DNA from: Jiangella rhizosphaerae
GTDB lineage: Bacteria; Actinomycetota; Actinomycetes; Jiangellales; Jiangellaceae
Length of the DNA: 64,000 nucleotides
Assembly: GCF_003579925.1 (NCBI RefSeq)
Contig: NZ_QUAL01000184.1
Location: 1-64,000, forward strand
Direction: 5' to 3'
A model generated the notes under the pieces. That model was not told the origin of the DNA and did not search any database. It was given only the letters and a program-made list of their open reading frames with translations. Both the position numbers and the translations under genes were made by a program. Positions 8,916 to 16,943 of this stretch are shown here, piece after piece; position 1 is the stretch's first letter, and each line of letters opens with the position of its first letter.

Positions 8916-9800
8916 CTACTTCAAGCTGCCGATCGCCAGGCCTCCGCGCCAGTGACGCTGCAGCGTGAGGAAGGCGATGATCAGCGGGATGACCGAGACG
9001 AGGGATCCCATGATGATGATGCTCCACAGCGACGTGCCGCCAGAGTTGTTGGCCGAGGCGATGCCCTGCCACTGCCCGATGCCGACCGTCACGGGATACA
9101 GGTCGTTGTCCGACAGCATCGCCAGTGGCAGGAAGTAGTTGTTCCAGGTGGCCACGACCGAGAGCAGCAGGACCGTCACCATCGCCGGTCGCATCATCGG
9201 GAGCGCGACCTGGAGGAACGAGCGCAGCTCGCCCGCGCCGTCGACGCGAGCGGCGTCGAGCAGCTCGTCGGGAACGGCGTCGCGCACGTAGACGTGCATC
9301 AGGTACACCCCGAACGGGTTGAGCAGCGACGGCAGGATCACCGCCCAGATCGTGTTCGTCAGGCCCAGCCGGGAGAACATGATGAACGTCGGGATGACCA
9401 GCGCGGTGGCCGGGACCATCACCGCGCCCAGCAGGACGGCGAAGCTGAACCGCCGGCCGGCGAAGCGGTACTTGGCGAAGCCGTAGCCGGCCAGGACCGC
9501 CAGCGCCGTGGCGCCGACACCACCCACGACGGCGTAGAGCGTGGAGTTGAGCAGCCAGCGCGTGTAGATGCCGCCGCTGTAGGTGAACAGCTCCTGGAGA
9601 TTGCCGATGAAGTCGACGTCCTCGGCGAACCAGAGCGCGTTGCCGCCGCCGAACAGCCCCGCGGCGTCCTTCGAGCTGTTGACGACGACCCACCAGAAGG
9701 GGATGAGGAAGTAGACGAGCAGGAAGCCGAGGAGGATCTGCAGCGGCAGGTGGCGCTGCGGCCGCCGGCGTCGCGAGGCGGCGTCGATGGTCACGGTCAT
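8916..9800 (-). CDS. CUT1-type sugar ABC transporter permease (MalG-like)
   Basis: Membrane subunit of 294 residues with about six helices and the EAA-type loop (DAARVDGAG). The C-terminus RGGLAIGSLK is characteristic. ATG 9800 overlaps the stop of the MalF-like gene (ATGA). It lies in an operon with a binding protein, GH51, GH5 and a dehydratase, so the cargo is probably arabino-oligosaccharides. No ATPase gene is in the operon; a shared MsmK-type ATPase elsewhere is implied. Confidence 0.92.
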   Translation of the reverse strand: MTVTIDAASRRRRPQRHLPLQILLGFLLVYFLIPFWWVVVNSSKDAAGLFGGGNALWFAEDVDFIGNLQELFTYSGGIYTRWLLNSTLYAVVGGVGATALAVLAGYGFAKYRFAGRRFSFAVLLGAVMVPATALVIPTFIMFSRLGLTNTIWAVILPSLLNPFGVYLMHVYVRDAVPDELLDAARVDGAGELRSFLQVALPMMRPAMVTVLLLSVVATWNNYFLPLAMLSDNDLYPVTVGIGQWQGIASANNSGGTSLWSIIIMGSLVSVIPLIIAFLTLQRHWRGGLAIGSLK

Positions 9801-10744
9801 GAGAGGAAGCTCCCCCGCTTGCGGGTCGCGAACAGGAAGATGTAGACGCAGACGAAGACGACGGCGCCGAGCGCGAACGAGATGGCCGATCCGTAGTTGA
9901 AGTTCGCCAGGCCGAAGGCCTGCTGGTAGGCGTACATGTTGGGCGTGAAGTCCGGCCCGATCGCGCCGGCGGCGAGGTCGCGCAGGATCTTCGGCTCGTT
10001 GAAGAACTGCAGCGTCCCGATCAGAGCGAACACCAGGATGAGCAGCAGCGCCGGGGTGATCAGCGGGATCTTGATCCGCAGCGTGATCTGCCAGTTGCCG
10101 GCGCCGTCGATGCGCGCGGCCTCGTAAAGCGTCGGGTCGATGCCTTGCAGCGCGGCGTACAGGATGATCATGTAGTAGCCGGCCCACTGCCAGGTGACGA
10201 TGTTGAGCAGGCCGTAGAAGATCAGGTCCCGGCTGAGGAAGTCCGGCGCGGTGGCGCCGAACAGACCGAAGACGTCACCCAGCGGGCCGAAGTTCTTGCT
10301 GTACAGGAACCCCCACATCAGCGCGCCGATGACCGCGGGGATCGCGTAGGGCAGGAAGATCATCAGCCGCGAGAACCGCGCGAACCGCGACGTGACGATG
10401 TCGAGGATGAGCGCCATCGCCAGCGAGATCAGCATCTGCACCGGGATGAGGACGAGCGAGAACCGGATGACGAACCACGCGCCGTCGAGGAAGCTCGGGT
10501 CGGTGAACGCCTTCGTGTAGTTCTCCAGGAGGACGAAGCTGGTCCCGCCGATCATCGCCTTCCGGAACAGGCTGAGGTAGAGCGCGTAGACCAGCGGCGC
10601 GACGAGGAAGGCGAGGAAGACCAGCCCGAACGGCCCGATGAAGAGCCAGCCGATGAGCTGCTCGCGCAGCGGTGTCTTGCCCGCCTTGCGTCTGCTCTTC
10701 TTCTCGGTGCGCGGTGGCGCGGTCTCGGTGATCTGCAGGGTCAT
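9797..10744 (-). CDS. CUT1-type sugar ABC transporter permease (MalF-like)
   Basis: Membrane subunit of 315 residues. A basic N-terminal tail of about 30 residues precedes the first helix (LIGWLFIGPFGLVFL), and the EAA loop reads EAARIDGAG. ATG 10744 is chosen because GGAG lies eight bases before it; a longer frame upstream lacks a ribosome site. It is separated from the binding-protein gene by 81 bases containing a strong stem-loop (10782-10818), so it may be made in smaller amounts than the binding protein. Confidence 0.92.
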   Translation of the reverse strand: MTLQITETAPPRTEKKSRRKAGKTPLREQLIGWLFIGPFGLVFLAFLVAPLVYALYLSLFRKAMIGGTSFVLLENYTKAFTDPSFLDGAWFVIRFSLVLIPVQMLISLAMALILDIVTSRFARFSRLMIFLPYAIPAVIGALMWGFLYSKNFGPLGDVFGLFGATAPDFLSRDLIFYGLLNIVTWQWAGYYMIILYAALQGIDPTLYEAARIDGAGNWQITLRIKIPLITPALLLILVFALIGTLQFFNEPKILRDLAAGAIGPDFTPNMYAYQQAFGLANFNYGSAISFALGAVVFVCVYIFLFATRKRGSFLS

Positions 10745-10781
10745 TCTCGTGCTCCGGAGTCGGTGGACGGACAGGGACGGA

Positions 10782-10818
10782 GGGTGGGGCCGGCGCGGGG
10801 GGCGAGCCGGCCCCACCC
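10782..10818 (-). terminator. Intercistronic stem-loop between binding protein and permeases
   Basis: A 13-bp perfect stem (GGGTGGGGCCGGC / GCCGGCCCCACCC) with an 11-base loop lies between the binding-protein stop and the permease start. Such structures, as between malE and malF of enteric bacteria, protect the upstream transcript or partly attenuate transcription, giving excess binding protein. Confidence 0.6.
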
Positions 10819-10825
10819 GGTCGGG

Positions 10826-12202
10826 TCACTCGACCGTGAAGCCCTGTTCCTCGGCGTAGCCGACGACGTCCTCCTGCAGCCGGTCCGCCGCCTCGGAGCC
10901 CGTGATCGAGCCCTCGTTGAGCGCTCCGAGCTGCTCGGTCATCGCGTCGTAGTAGTACTGCTGCAGCGGGCTGTAGGTGAAGCCCTCATAGGCGTTCGCC
11001 GCCGGGATGTAGACCTCCTTGTTCGCCTGCTGGCCGCCGAAGAACTCCACCTGGAGGTCGGCGAAGGCGGGGTCCTCGAGCGCGTTGAGGTTCAGCGGGA
11101 AGATGACCTGGTTGGTCCAGCCGTCGGTGAGCGACGCCTCGTCGGCGTAGAGGCCGAAGGCCGCCTGCGCCGCCAGCTCCGGGTCCGACGCCTGGCTGGT
11201 CACCGAGAACGCGGACCCGCCCCAGTTCACCTGCACCGGGTTGGCGGGGTCCCACTGCGGCAGCGGCGCGACCGCGAACTGGCCGGCGTCCGTGCCCTCG
11301 CCGACGCCGGCGCCGGTGAGGTAGCCCGGCGCCCAGGCCGCGGAGATGTACGTGGCGTAGTCGCCGTTGATCACTCCGGAGATGTACTCGGGGGTGAACT
11401 GGTCCTGGGTGCCGACCAGGCCCTTCTCGACCAGGCCGCCCCAGTAGTCCAGCACCTCCTTGGACGCCTCGTCGTTCAGCGCGATCCCGATGTTCTCCGG
11501 GTTGTCGGTGTCGTAGGTGAACGGGTCGGCGCCGTTCTGGATCTGCAGCGCCATCATCACCGCCGGCACGTTGGCGCCGAGGTCGCCGAAGAGCGGGCCG
11601 CCGGCGTCGCGCACCGTCTGCGCCGCCTGCTCGTACTCCGCCCAGGTGGTGGGCGGCGTGATGCCGTACTGCTCGAAGATGTCCTTGCGGTAGATCATTC
11701 CCATCGGGCCGCCGTCGACGGGCACGCCGTAGACCGCGTCGCCGACCGAGACGTCCTGCCAGGCGCCCTCGCTGTAGTTCTCGCGGACCTCCTCGAAGCC
11801 GTAGTCGCTGATGTCGACCAGCGCGTCCTGCACCTGGAAGGTCGGGATCCGGTCGGCCTCGATCATGATGACGTCCGGCGCGCCGGTGCCGGCGGCGATG
11901 GCGGTCTGGAACTTCTCGTACTCGTCGCCGCCCTCGCCGACGTTGGTCCAGCACACCTGGACCTCGTCGTTCAGCTCGTTGAAGTTGTCGACGACGAGCT
12001 CCATGTTCGGGTACCAGGCCCACAGTGTCACGGCGGGCAGGTCCGGCTTGGGAATGGTGTTCGTGCAGTTGGCGGCGTCGGACCCGCCGCCACCGCTGCT
12101 GTCACTGCTGCTGTTGGTGCCGTCGTCGTCGGACGAGCAGGCGGCCAGTGAGCCGGCGAGGACGAGCGTCGCCACCGCGGAGAGGAAGTGCTTGCGCTTC
12201 AT
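10826..12202 (-). CDS. Sugar ABC transporter substrate-binding lipoprotein
   Basis: Extracytoplasmic family 1 solute-binding protein of 458 residues. A Sec lipoprotein signal (MKRKHFLSAVATLVLAG) ends in lipobox LAAC, with the lipidated Cys near residue 22 followed by a Ser/Gly/Asp-rich linker. ATG 12202 lies ten bases after a GGGAA ribosome site; a longer upstream frame starts inside the operator region and is rejected. First gene of the arabinose-polymer operon. An operator-like palindrome (12247-12262) lies 45 bases upstream, implying repression by the divergent LacI protein. Confidence 0.92.
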   Translation of the reverse strand: MKRKHFLSAVATLVLAGSLAACSSDDDGTNSSSDSSGGGGSDAANCTNTIPKPDLPAVTLWAWYPNMELVVDNFNELNDEVQVCWTNVGEGGDEYEKFQTAIAAGTGAPDVIMIEADRIPTFQVQDALVDISDYGFEEVRENYSEGAWQDVSVGDAVYGVPVDGGPMGMIYRKDIFEQYGITPPTTWAEYEQAAQTVRDAGGPLFGDLGANVPAVMMALQIQNGADPFTYDTDNPENIGIALNDEASKEVLDYWGGLVEKGLVGTQDQFTPEYISGVINGDYATYISAAWAPGYLTGAGVGEGTDAGQFAVAPLPQWDPANPVQVNWGGSAFSVTSQASDPELAAQAAFGLYADEASLTDGWTNQVIFPLNLNALEDPAFADLQVEFFGGQQANKEVYIPAANAYEGFTYSPLQQYYYDAMTEQLGALNEGSITGSEAADRLQEDVVGYAEEQGFTVE

Positions 12203-12246
12203 TGCGTGAGTTCCCTTCGGGATGCTGAGGTCGGCCGCGAAGAGCA

Positions 12247-12262
12247 TTTATAACGTTGTATA
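12247..12262. promoter_or_regulatory. LacI-type operator upstream of the arabinose-polymer operon
   Basis: TTTATAAC/GTTGTATA, an imperfect palindrome centred on CG as in LacI-family sites, lies in an AT-rich patch between the binding-protein and regulator genes. Nearly the same sequence occurs at 15971-15986 before the esterase. Confidence 0.7.
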
Positions 12263-12407
12263 TTTAGCGATAAAGCTGACTATGGCAACGGGCTTCACCC
12301 CTGTCAAGACCGATGCGGCCGGCACTGTCCTGCCCCGTCGGAGCGCAGGTCGGCCCATACAATGCAGAGGGGGCGCGGCCGCGCCGCCGGACCGAGGAGG
12401 CACCTAC

Positions 12408-13442
12408 GTGATCCCGACGATGCACGACGTCGCGCGGGCGGCCGGGGTCTCCATCAAGACCGTTTCGAACGTGATCAACGACTTCCCGCATGTCCGGCCG
12501 TCGACCCGCATGCGGGTGCTCTCCGCCATCGAGGAGCTCGGCTACCGGCCGAACCTGTCGGCGCGCGGCCTGCGGTCGGGCCGCACCGGTGTCATCGGGC
12601 TGGCCGTGCCCGAGCTGCGGCAGAACTACTTCGCCGAGCTCGCCGACTCCGTCATCCGCGCCGCCGAGAAGCACGACCTCGGCGTCCTGGTGGAACAGAC
12701 CAGCGGCGACCGCGACCGCGAGATCGCCGTCGTCACCGGCGCCGGCCGCCTGCGCCTCACCGACGGACTGCTGTTCAGCCCGGAGCGACTCGGCCAGGCC
12801 GACCGCCACCTCATCCGGCCCACGTTCCCCTTCGTGCTGCTCGGCGAGCGGATCTTCGGCGGCCCCACCGACCACGTCACGATGCACAACGTGAGCTCCG
12901 CGAAGGCAGCCGTCGACCACCTGCTGCAGATCGGCCGCCGGCGCATCGCGCTCATCGGCGCCCATCCTGACCAGCGCGAGGACGTGCGTCCGGCGGACCT
13001 GCGCGTGCGTGGCTACAAGGCCGCCCTCGAAGCGGCCGGTATCCCCCTCGATCCGCAGCTCATCCGCGCGGTGGCGCCGTGGCACCGCGAGAACGGCGCC
13101 GAGGCGATGCGCGAGCTCATCGCCTCGGGCATCCCGTTCGACGGCCTCTTCGCGCTCAACGACACCCTGGCGCTGGGTGCGTTGCGCGCGCTGGGCGAGG
13201 CGGGCTGGCAGGTCCCCGGCGACGTCGCCGTCATCGGGTTCGACGACATCGACGAGGCGCGCTTCTCCGTCCCGTCGCTGTCGAGCGTCGACCCCGGACG
13301 CGACGAGATCGCCGAGACGGCCGTCGAGCTCCTCGTCGAGCGCATCAACGAGAAGGACGGCGATCCGCTGCCGCCGCTGCTGGTCAAGTCCGAGTTCCGG
13401 ATCGTCGCCCGCGAGTCCACGGGGTTCGGCCGGCCGGGCTGA
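12408..13442 (+). CDS. LacI-family transcriptional regulator
   Basis: Repressor of 344 residues. An N-terminal helix-turn-helix (DVARAAGVSIKTVSNVIN, residues 6-23) is followed by the hinge (RPNLSARGLRSGRTG) and a periplasmic-binding-like sensor domain. GTG 12408 is selected because GAGGAGG lies eight bases before it, although the frame is open to 12222. It diverges from the arabinose-polymer operon and converges with the esterase gene. The shared palindromes at 12247 and 15971 are its likely targets, with an arabinose-containing sugar as plausible inducer (inference). Confidence 0.93.
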   Translation: MIPTMHDVARAAGVSIKTVSNVINDFPHVRPSTRMRVLSAIEELGYRPNLSARGLRSGRTGVIGLAVPELRQNYFAELADSVIRAAEKHDLGVLVEQTSGDRDREIAVVTGAGRLRLTDGLLFSPERLGQADRHLIRPTFPFVLLGERIFGGPTDHVTMHNVSSAKAAVDHLLQIGRRRIALIGAHPDQREDVRPADLRVRGYKAALEAAGIPLDPQLIRAVAPWHRENGAEAMRELIASGIPFDGLFALNDTLALGALRALGEAGWQVPGDVAVIGFDDIDEARFSVPSLSSVDPGRDEIAETAVELLVERINEKDGDPLPPLLVKSEFRIVARESTGFGRPG

Positions 13443-13499
13443 CCACGGGCCGCGCCGTCGGCGCCGGCTGCGGAGGCTCAGCGCCGACGGCGACCGGCG

Positions 13500-13532
13500 G
13501 CGTGGCCGGCCGGGATCGCCGGCCGGCCACGC
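13500..13532. terminator. Bidirectional stem-loop between LacI and esterase genes
   Basis: Perfect 12-bp stem GCGTGGCCGGCC / GGCCGGCCACGC with a 9-base loop, in the 122-bp gap between two convergent genes. Confidence 0.7.
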
Positions 13533-13565
13533 GCACCTGTGGGGCATGCGCACCACGCGACCTCG

Positions 13566-15752
13566 TCAGCCCTGCCTGAACAGCAGCGGCGCGAAGTCGA
13601 TCAGGTTCTTCTGCCAGGCGTCCCACCCGTGCGGCCCCGGCGTCGGCCCGTCGAAGACGTAGTCGATGCCGAGCTGGTCCATGGTCGCGAGCGAGCTCAT
13701 GAACCCGGGGTAGACGAAGTCCGTCGGGTCTCCGACGTACACCTTGAGCAGCGTGGTGCCGTCGTTGATCGCCTGGGCGTCGACCCCCGTCGCGCTGCCG
13801 AAGCCGGCCGAGAACGTCCCGATGTAGGCGAACTCCCCGGGGTGCGTCTTGAGCACGGTGAAGGTCTGCCCGCCGCCCATCGAGAGTCCGGCGAGGGCGC
13901 GGCGCGCCGGGTCGTCGGACACGTTGTACCGCTCGAGCGACACGGGGACGATGTTCTCGAGCAGCTCGCGGGTGAAGTTCGACGAGTTGCCGTTGCCCAT
14001 CACCACCACCATCGGCTCGAGGTTCCCGTCGAGGAAGTGGTTGTCGAGGATCTGCTTGGCCCGCCCCATCTCGATCCAGTCCGTGTAGTTCTGGCCGCCG
14101 CCGTGCTGGAGGTAGAAGACGGGGTAGGGCTCGGCGCGATCGGGGTCGTAGCCCGGCGGGGTCCAGACGTACGCCGTCCGCTCCGCCCCCGCGACAGTGC
14201 TGTGGTACGTCATGGTCTCGACGGTGCCGCCCTGACCCTCGGGGACGTCGGCGAGCAGCCGCGCCTCCTCGCCGGGGATGAAGAACGTGCTCCAGGTCGG
14301 CTCCGAGGTCACGCGGGTGGGGTTGGAGGTGTCCTTCGTCGAGACGCGGTCGACGATGAGCCGGTAGTGGTGGAACCCGGGCTTCAGCGGGCCGATGGTG
14401 GCGCGCCACCGGTCGCCGACGCGGGACATCTCGACGCGGATCCAGCTGCCGCCGGGCGCCCAGTTGCCCCACACGGTGACGTGCTGCGCATCCTTGAACT
14501 CGGTGGTCGTCTCGAACGTGACGAACCGGTCGTCCGTGATCCACGGCGTCGGCGTGGTGCCGGCCGGCGGCTGGGTGAACTCGCTCTCCAGCGGCAGGTG
14601 GCCGGGGCTCGGGCCGTCGTCGGGCGCGTCGCGGAACAGGCGCGGCACGAAGTCGATCAGGTTCTCCTGCCACGCGTTCCAGTTGTGGCCGCGGTCGGGG
14701 TTGACGCCGTCGAACTGGTACTCGATGCCGGCCGCGTCGAGCTGCTGCATGAGGCGGTAGGTGCGGTTGTACGCGCCGTCGGTGATGTTGCCGGTGTACA
14801 GACGCAGCAGTTCGGTTCCCTCGTTGATCTTCTCGGCATCGACGCGGGGCAGGTCGCGGGAGCCGGCGAACGAGCCGACGTACGCGAACTCGCCCGGGCG
14901 CTCGAACAGGGTGCTCAACGCCTGGAACCCGCCCATCGAGAGCCCGGCCAGCGCCTGCTCCGAGGGACTGTGCGAGATGTTGTAGTCGTGGCGGGCTTCG
15001 CGCACGATGTTGCGCAGCAGCTCCTTCTGGAAGTCCGGCACGTTGCCGTCGCCCATCACGACGACCATCGGCTCCATCTCGCCCCGGAGCGTGAGGTTGT
15101 CGAAGATCTGCTTGGCGCGCCCCACCTCGACCCAGTCGCGGTAGCCCTGCCCGCCCCCGTGCTGCAGGTACAGCACCGGGTACGGCTCCTTGCGGCCGGC
15201 GTCGTAGCCCGGCGGCGTCCACACCAGCGCGGACCGCTCGCCGCGCGTGACCGTGCTGCGGTAGGTCATCGTCTCGATGGCGCCGCCCTGCCCCTCGGGC
15301 ACGTCGGCCAGCAGGCCGGCGGAGTCACCCGGAACGAAGAAGGTGCTCCACTCGGGCTCCGACGCGACGCTGGTGGGGTTCGTCGGGTCCTTCACGACCT
15401 TCGTGTCGTCGGCGGTGAACTGGTAGTAGTACAGGCCGGGCTCGAGCGGCCCCATCACCGACGTCCAGTTGCTGCCGCGTCGCGTGAGGCCCCACTGGGC
15501 CCAGTTGGCCGACGGGCCGAAGTTGCCCTCGGCGACGATCTGGCTGAAGTCGCCGAACGTGCTCTGTGCCTCCTCGGCGGAGATCGTGAACGTGACGAAG
15601 CCGTTCTCGTCCACGCTGACCCACGGCGTTTCCGCCGTCACCGCGGGTGGTGCCGCCACGAGGGCGGCCACGGCCATCGCGGCACCGAGGAGCAGGGCGG
15701 CCAAGCGCCGCCCGATCCCGAACCGGCGCGTTCGTCTCTGGCGAGATGCCAT
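13566..15752 (-). CDS. Secreted tandem esterase (two esterase-D/feruloyl-esterase-like modules)
   Basis: Extracellular protein of 728 residues. A twin-arginine-rich signal peptide ends near residue 40 (VTA-ET). Two homologous halves follow, each with an immunoglobulin-like N-terminal region (GxxxWxxVxMGPLxPGxYYY type) and an alpha/beta-hydrolase domain. The nucleophile motif ALAGLSMGG occurs in both halves, and both end with a His-containing segment (GHNWNAWQ, PHGWDAWQ). Esterase-D relatives remove feruloyl or acetyl groups from arabinoxylan. ATG 15752 is nine bases after AGAGAGGA; ATG 15758 is possible. LacI-type sites upstream tie it to the arabinofuranosidase operon. Confidence 0.85.
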   Translation of the reverse strand: MASRQRRTRRFGIGRRLAALLLGAAMAVAALVAAPPAVTAETPWVSVDENGFVTFTISAEEAQSTFGDFSQIVAEGNFGPSANWAQWGLTRRGSNWTSVMGPLEPGLYYYQFTADDTKVVKDPTNPTSVASEPEWSTFFVPGDSAGLLADVPEGQGGAIETMTYRSTVTRGERSALVWTPPGYDAGRKEPYPVLYLQHGGGQGYRDWVEVGRAKQIFDNLTLRGEMEPMVVVMGDGNVPDFQKELLRNIVREARHDYNISHSPSEQALAGLSMGGFQALSTLFERPGEFAYVGSFAGSRDLPRVDAEKINEGTELLRLYTGNITDGAYNRTYRLMQQLDAAGIEYQFDGVNPDRGHNWNAWQENLIDFVPRLFRDAPDDGPSPGHLPLESEFTQPPAGTTPTPWITDDRFVTFETTTEFKDAQHVTVWGNWAPGGSWIRVEMSRVGDRWRATIGPLKPGFHHYRLIVDRVSTKDTSNPTRVTSEPTWSTFFIPGEEARLLADVPEGQGGTVETMTYHSTVAGAERTAYVWTPPGYDPDRAEPYPVFYLQHGGGQNYTDWIEMGRAKQILDNHFLDGNLEPMVVVMGNGNSSNFTRELLENIVPVSLERYNVSDDPARRALAGLSMGGGQTFTVLKTHPGEFAYIGTFSAGFGSATGVDAQAINDGTTLLKVYVGDPTDFVYPGFMSSLATMDQLGIDYVFDGPTPGPHGWDAWQKNLIDFAPLLFRQG

Positions 15753-15891
15753 CACCATTGATCCTCTCTGTCCTGAGTCCGCCATCGCCCGCGCAGCGCG
15801 GGAGACGACGGATGCGACCACCGAGAGAGAGCCGATCACCCTCGGCTGTGCGGGCGGGCTGCTGCGACGCGCGGGGCCCCTCGATGCTCGA

Positions 15892-15907
15892 TTTACAACG
15901 TCGGCAA
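15892..15907. promoter_or_regulatory. Degenerate LacI-type operator
   Basis: The half TTTACAAC/GT matches the left half of the operators at 12247 and 15971, but the right half has diverged. It lies 79 bp nearer the esterase gene than the full site and could be a second, weaker site for looping. Confidence 0.4.
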
Positions 15908-15970
15908 AACTCGCCCGCCGCCCATGCTGGCGGCGCCGTCGGCGGGGTGTCAATACTTCCGGCCGGCCCG

Positions 15971-15986
15971 TTTATAACGTTGTGAT
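15971..15986. promoter_or_regulatory. LacI-type operator upstream of the tandem esterase
   Basis: TTTATAAC/GTTGTGAT is identical to the 12247 site for the first 13 bases. It sits about 220 bp upstream of the esterase start, probably at the promoter of a long leader. Confidence 0.65.
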
Positions 15987-15988
15987 CG

Positions 15989-16005
15989 GTTGCATCATGT
16001 GCAAC
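15989..16005. promoter_or_regulatory. Inverted repeat GTTGCA-N5-TGCAAC
   Basis: Perfect 6-bp arms with a 5-base spacer immediately beside the LacI-type site. It could be a binding site for another regulator; none is identified. Confidence 0.35.
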
Positions 16006-16141
16006 GCCATTGTCCGGAATGCGCAACGCCGCTTGACAGTGCGGTGATGACCCCTGACGATCCGCAGGGTTCAACAGGGACGCCGAGTCCGAGTCTGGGC
16101 ACGCCACACCGTCGCGTGCCCGTTTGCCCCACCCAGCGATG

Positions 16142-16209
16142 CTTGGCACGGTGACGTGCTCCACGAAATGGACATATCGGGCGGGATGGGTCACTCTCAG
16201 CGAGCCAAG
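16142..16209. repeat. 68-bp palindromic intergenic repeat, copy 2
   Basis: Same length and ends (CTTGGC...GCCAAG) as the copy at 3862-3929. One stem position pairs C-G in copy 1 and T-A in copy 2, hinting that the fold is conserved. It lies just after the TetR gene. Confidence 0.7.
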
Positions 16210-16238
16210 GGGACGCCACCCGTACTGGCGTCGTGGCC

Positions 16239-16829
16239 CTACGTGGTCGTGACGATCGCCACGAACGCGGCCCCGAGGGAGTCGGCCACCGTCGACGGCT
16301 CGCCGAGGTAGCCGTTCACCATCGCCCCGTCGCGCAGGATCATCAGCTGCCGCGCGACGGATTCGACGTCATCGACCTCGGCCTCCGCGGCGATGTCGGC
16401 GAATCGATCGAGCATCCATCGGCGGTGCGCGCCGACGGCCACGCGGACCGGGTCGTCGGGCTCGGGGAACTCCGCCGCTGCGTTGATGAACGCACAGCCC
16501 CGGAATCCCGGACGGCAGCTCGCGGACCCGATGCCGGCGGCCAGCGCGCGCAGCGAGCCGGCGGGGTCGCCCGGGCGACGCGCACCCTCCATCCACGCCC
16601 GCTCCGCGGCCGCCTGCTCCTCGAGGTACGCGACCACGAGCTCGCCCTTGGTGCGGAAGTGGCGGTAGAACGTGACCTTCGTGATGCCGACCTGCTCGAT
16701 GATGCGGTCGGCGCTCGTGGCGCGGATGCCGTGGGCGTAGAACAGCTCGCTCGCGGCGGCCAGGATGCGCCCTCTCGTGGTGGACCCCGACGGGGTGCGC
16801 ACCGCCGGTGCATCGGTGTCGGCGTGCAT
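16239..16829 (-). CDS. TetR-family transcriptional regulator
   Basis: Repressor of 196 residues. The N-terminal helix-turn-helix (ITKVTFYRHFRTKGELV, about residues 48-64) is followed by an all-helical ligand domain containing two cysteines (SASCRPGFRGCAF). It diverges from the Ohr operon across an 114-bp gap with a CATGTAGA/TCTACATG inverted repeat, so it probably represses ohr. Ohr genes are usually controlled by MarR-type OhrR; a TetR with two close cysteines is an unusual partner and could itself sense peroxide (inference). Confidence 0.88.
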   Translation of the reverse strand: MHADTDAPAVRTPSGSTTRGRILAAASELFYAHGIRATSADRIIEQVGITKVTFYRHFRTKGELVVAYLEEQAAAERAWMEGARRPGDPAGSLRALAAGIGSASCRPGFRGCAFINAAAEFPEPDDPVRVAVGAHRRWMLDRFADIAAEAEVDDVESVARQLMILRDGAMVNGYLGEPSTVADSLGAAFVAIVTTT

Positions 16830-16894
16830 GCCTGCTCCCCTCCCGGTCCGGCCGGCTCGGTTGCACGAATTCTGCGGTCAGTCTAGAGTCGACT

Positions 16895-16922
16895 CATGTA
16901 GACGTACTAGTAACTCTACATG
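16895..16922. promoter_or_regulatory. Inverted-repeat operator between TetR and ohr
   Basis: Perfect 8-bp arms CATGTAGA and TCTACATG with a 12-base spacer. A second, 10-bp palindrome GAGTCGACTC abuts it at 16886-16895. The ohr ribosome site begins about 10 bp further on, so a bound repressor would block transcription. Confidence 0.6.
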
Positions 16923-16943
16923 GCGAGAACCTAGGAGAACGTG

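Larger units (their letters stand above)
15753..16238. other. Promoter region of the esterase gene plus repeat
   Basis: This 486-bp gap lies between the esterase start and the 3' end of a TetR gene. It contains two LacI-type half or full sites, an extra GTTGCA inverted repeat and the second 68-bp repeat copy. No convincing gene is present. Confidence 0.6.

Noticed and set aside
10145-12151. 668-codon plus-strand frame opposite permease and binding protein
   Set aside because: Antisense shadow caused by high G+C; the minus strand has a signal peptide, lipobox and permease motifs.
13539-15761. 740-codon plus-strand frame opposite the tandem esterase
   Set aside because: Low-complexity translation without recognisable domains; the minus strand encodes two complete esterase modules.
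16882-16916. Cluster of XbaI-, SalI- and SpeI-like sites resembling a vector polylinker
   Set aside because: The bases form part of two nested palindromes in a regulator-ohr gap and flow into native genes on both sides; better explained as operators than vector sequence.
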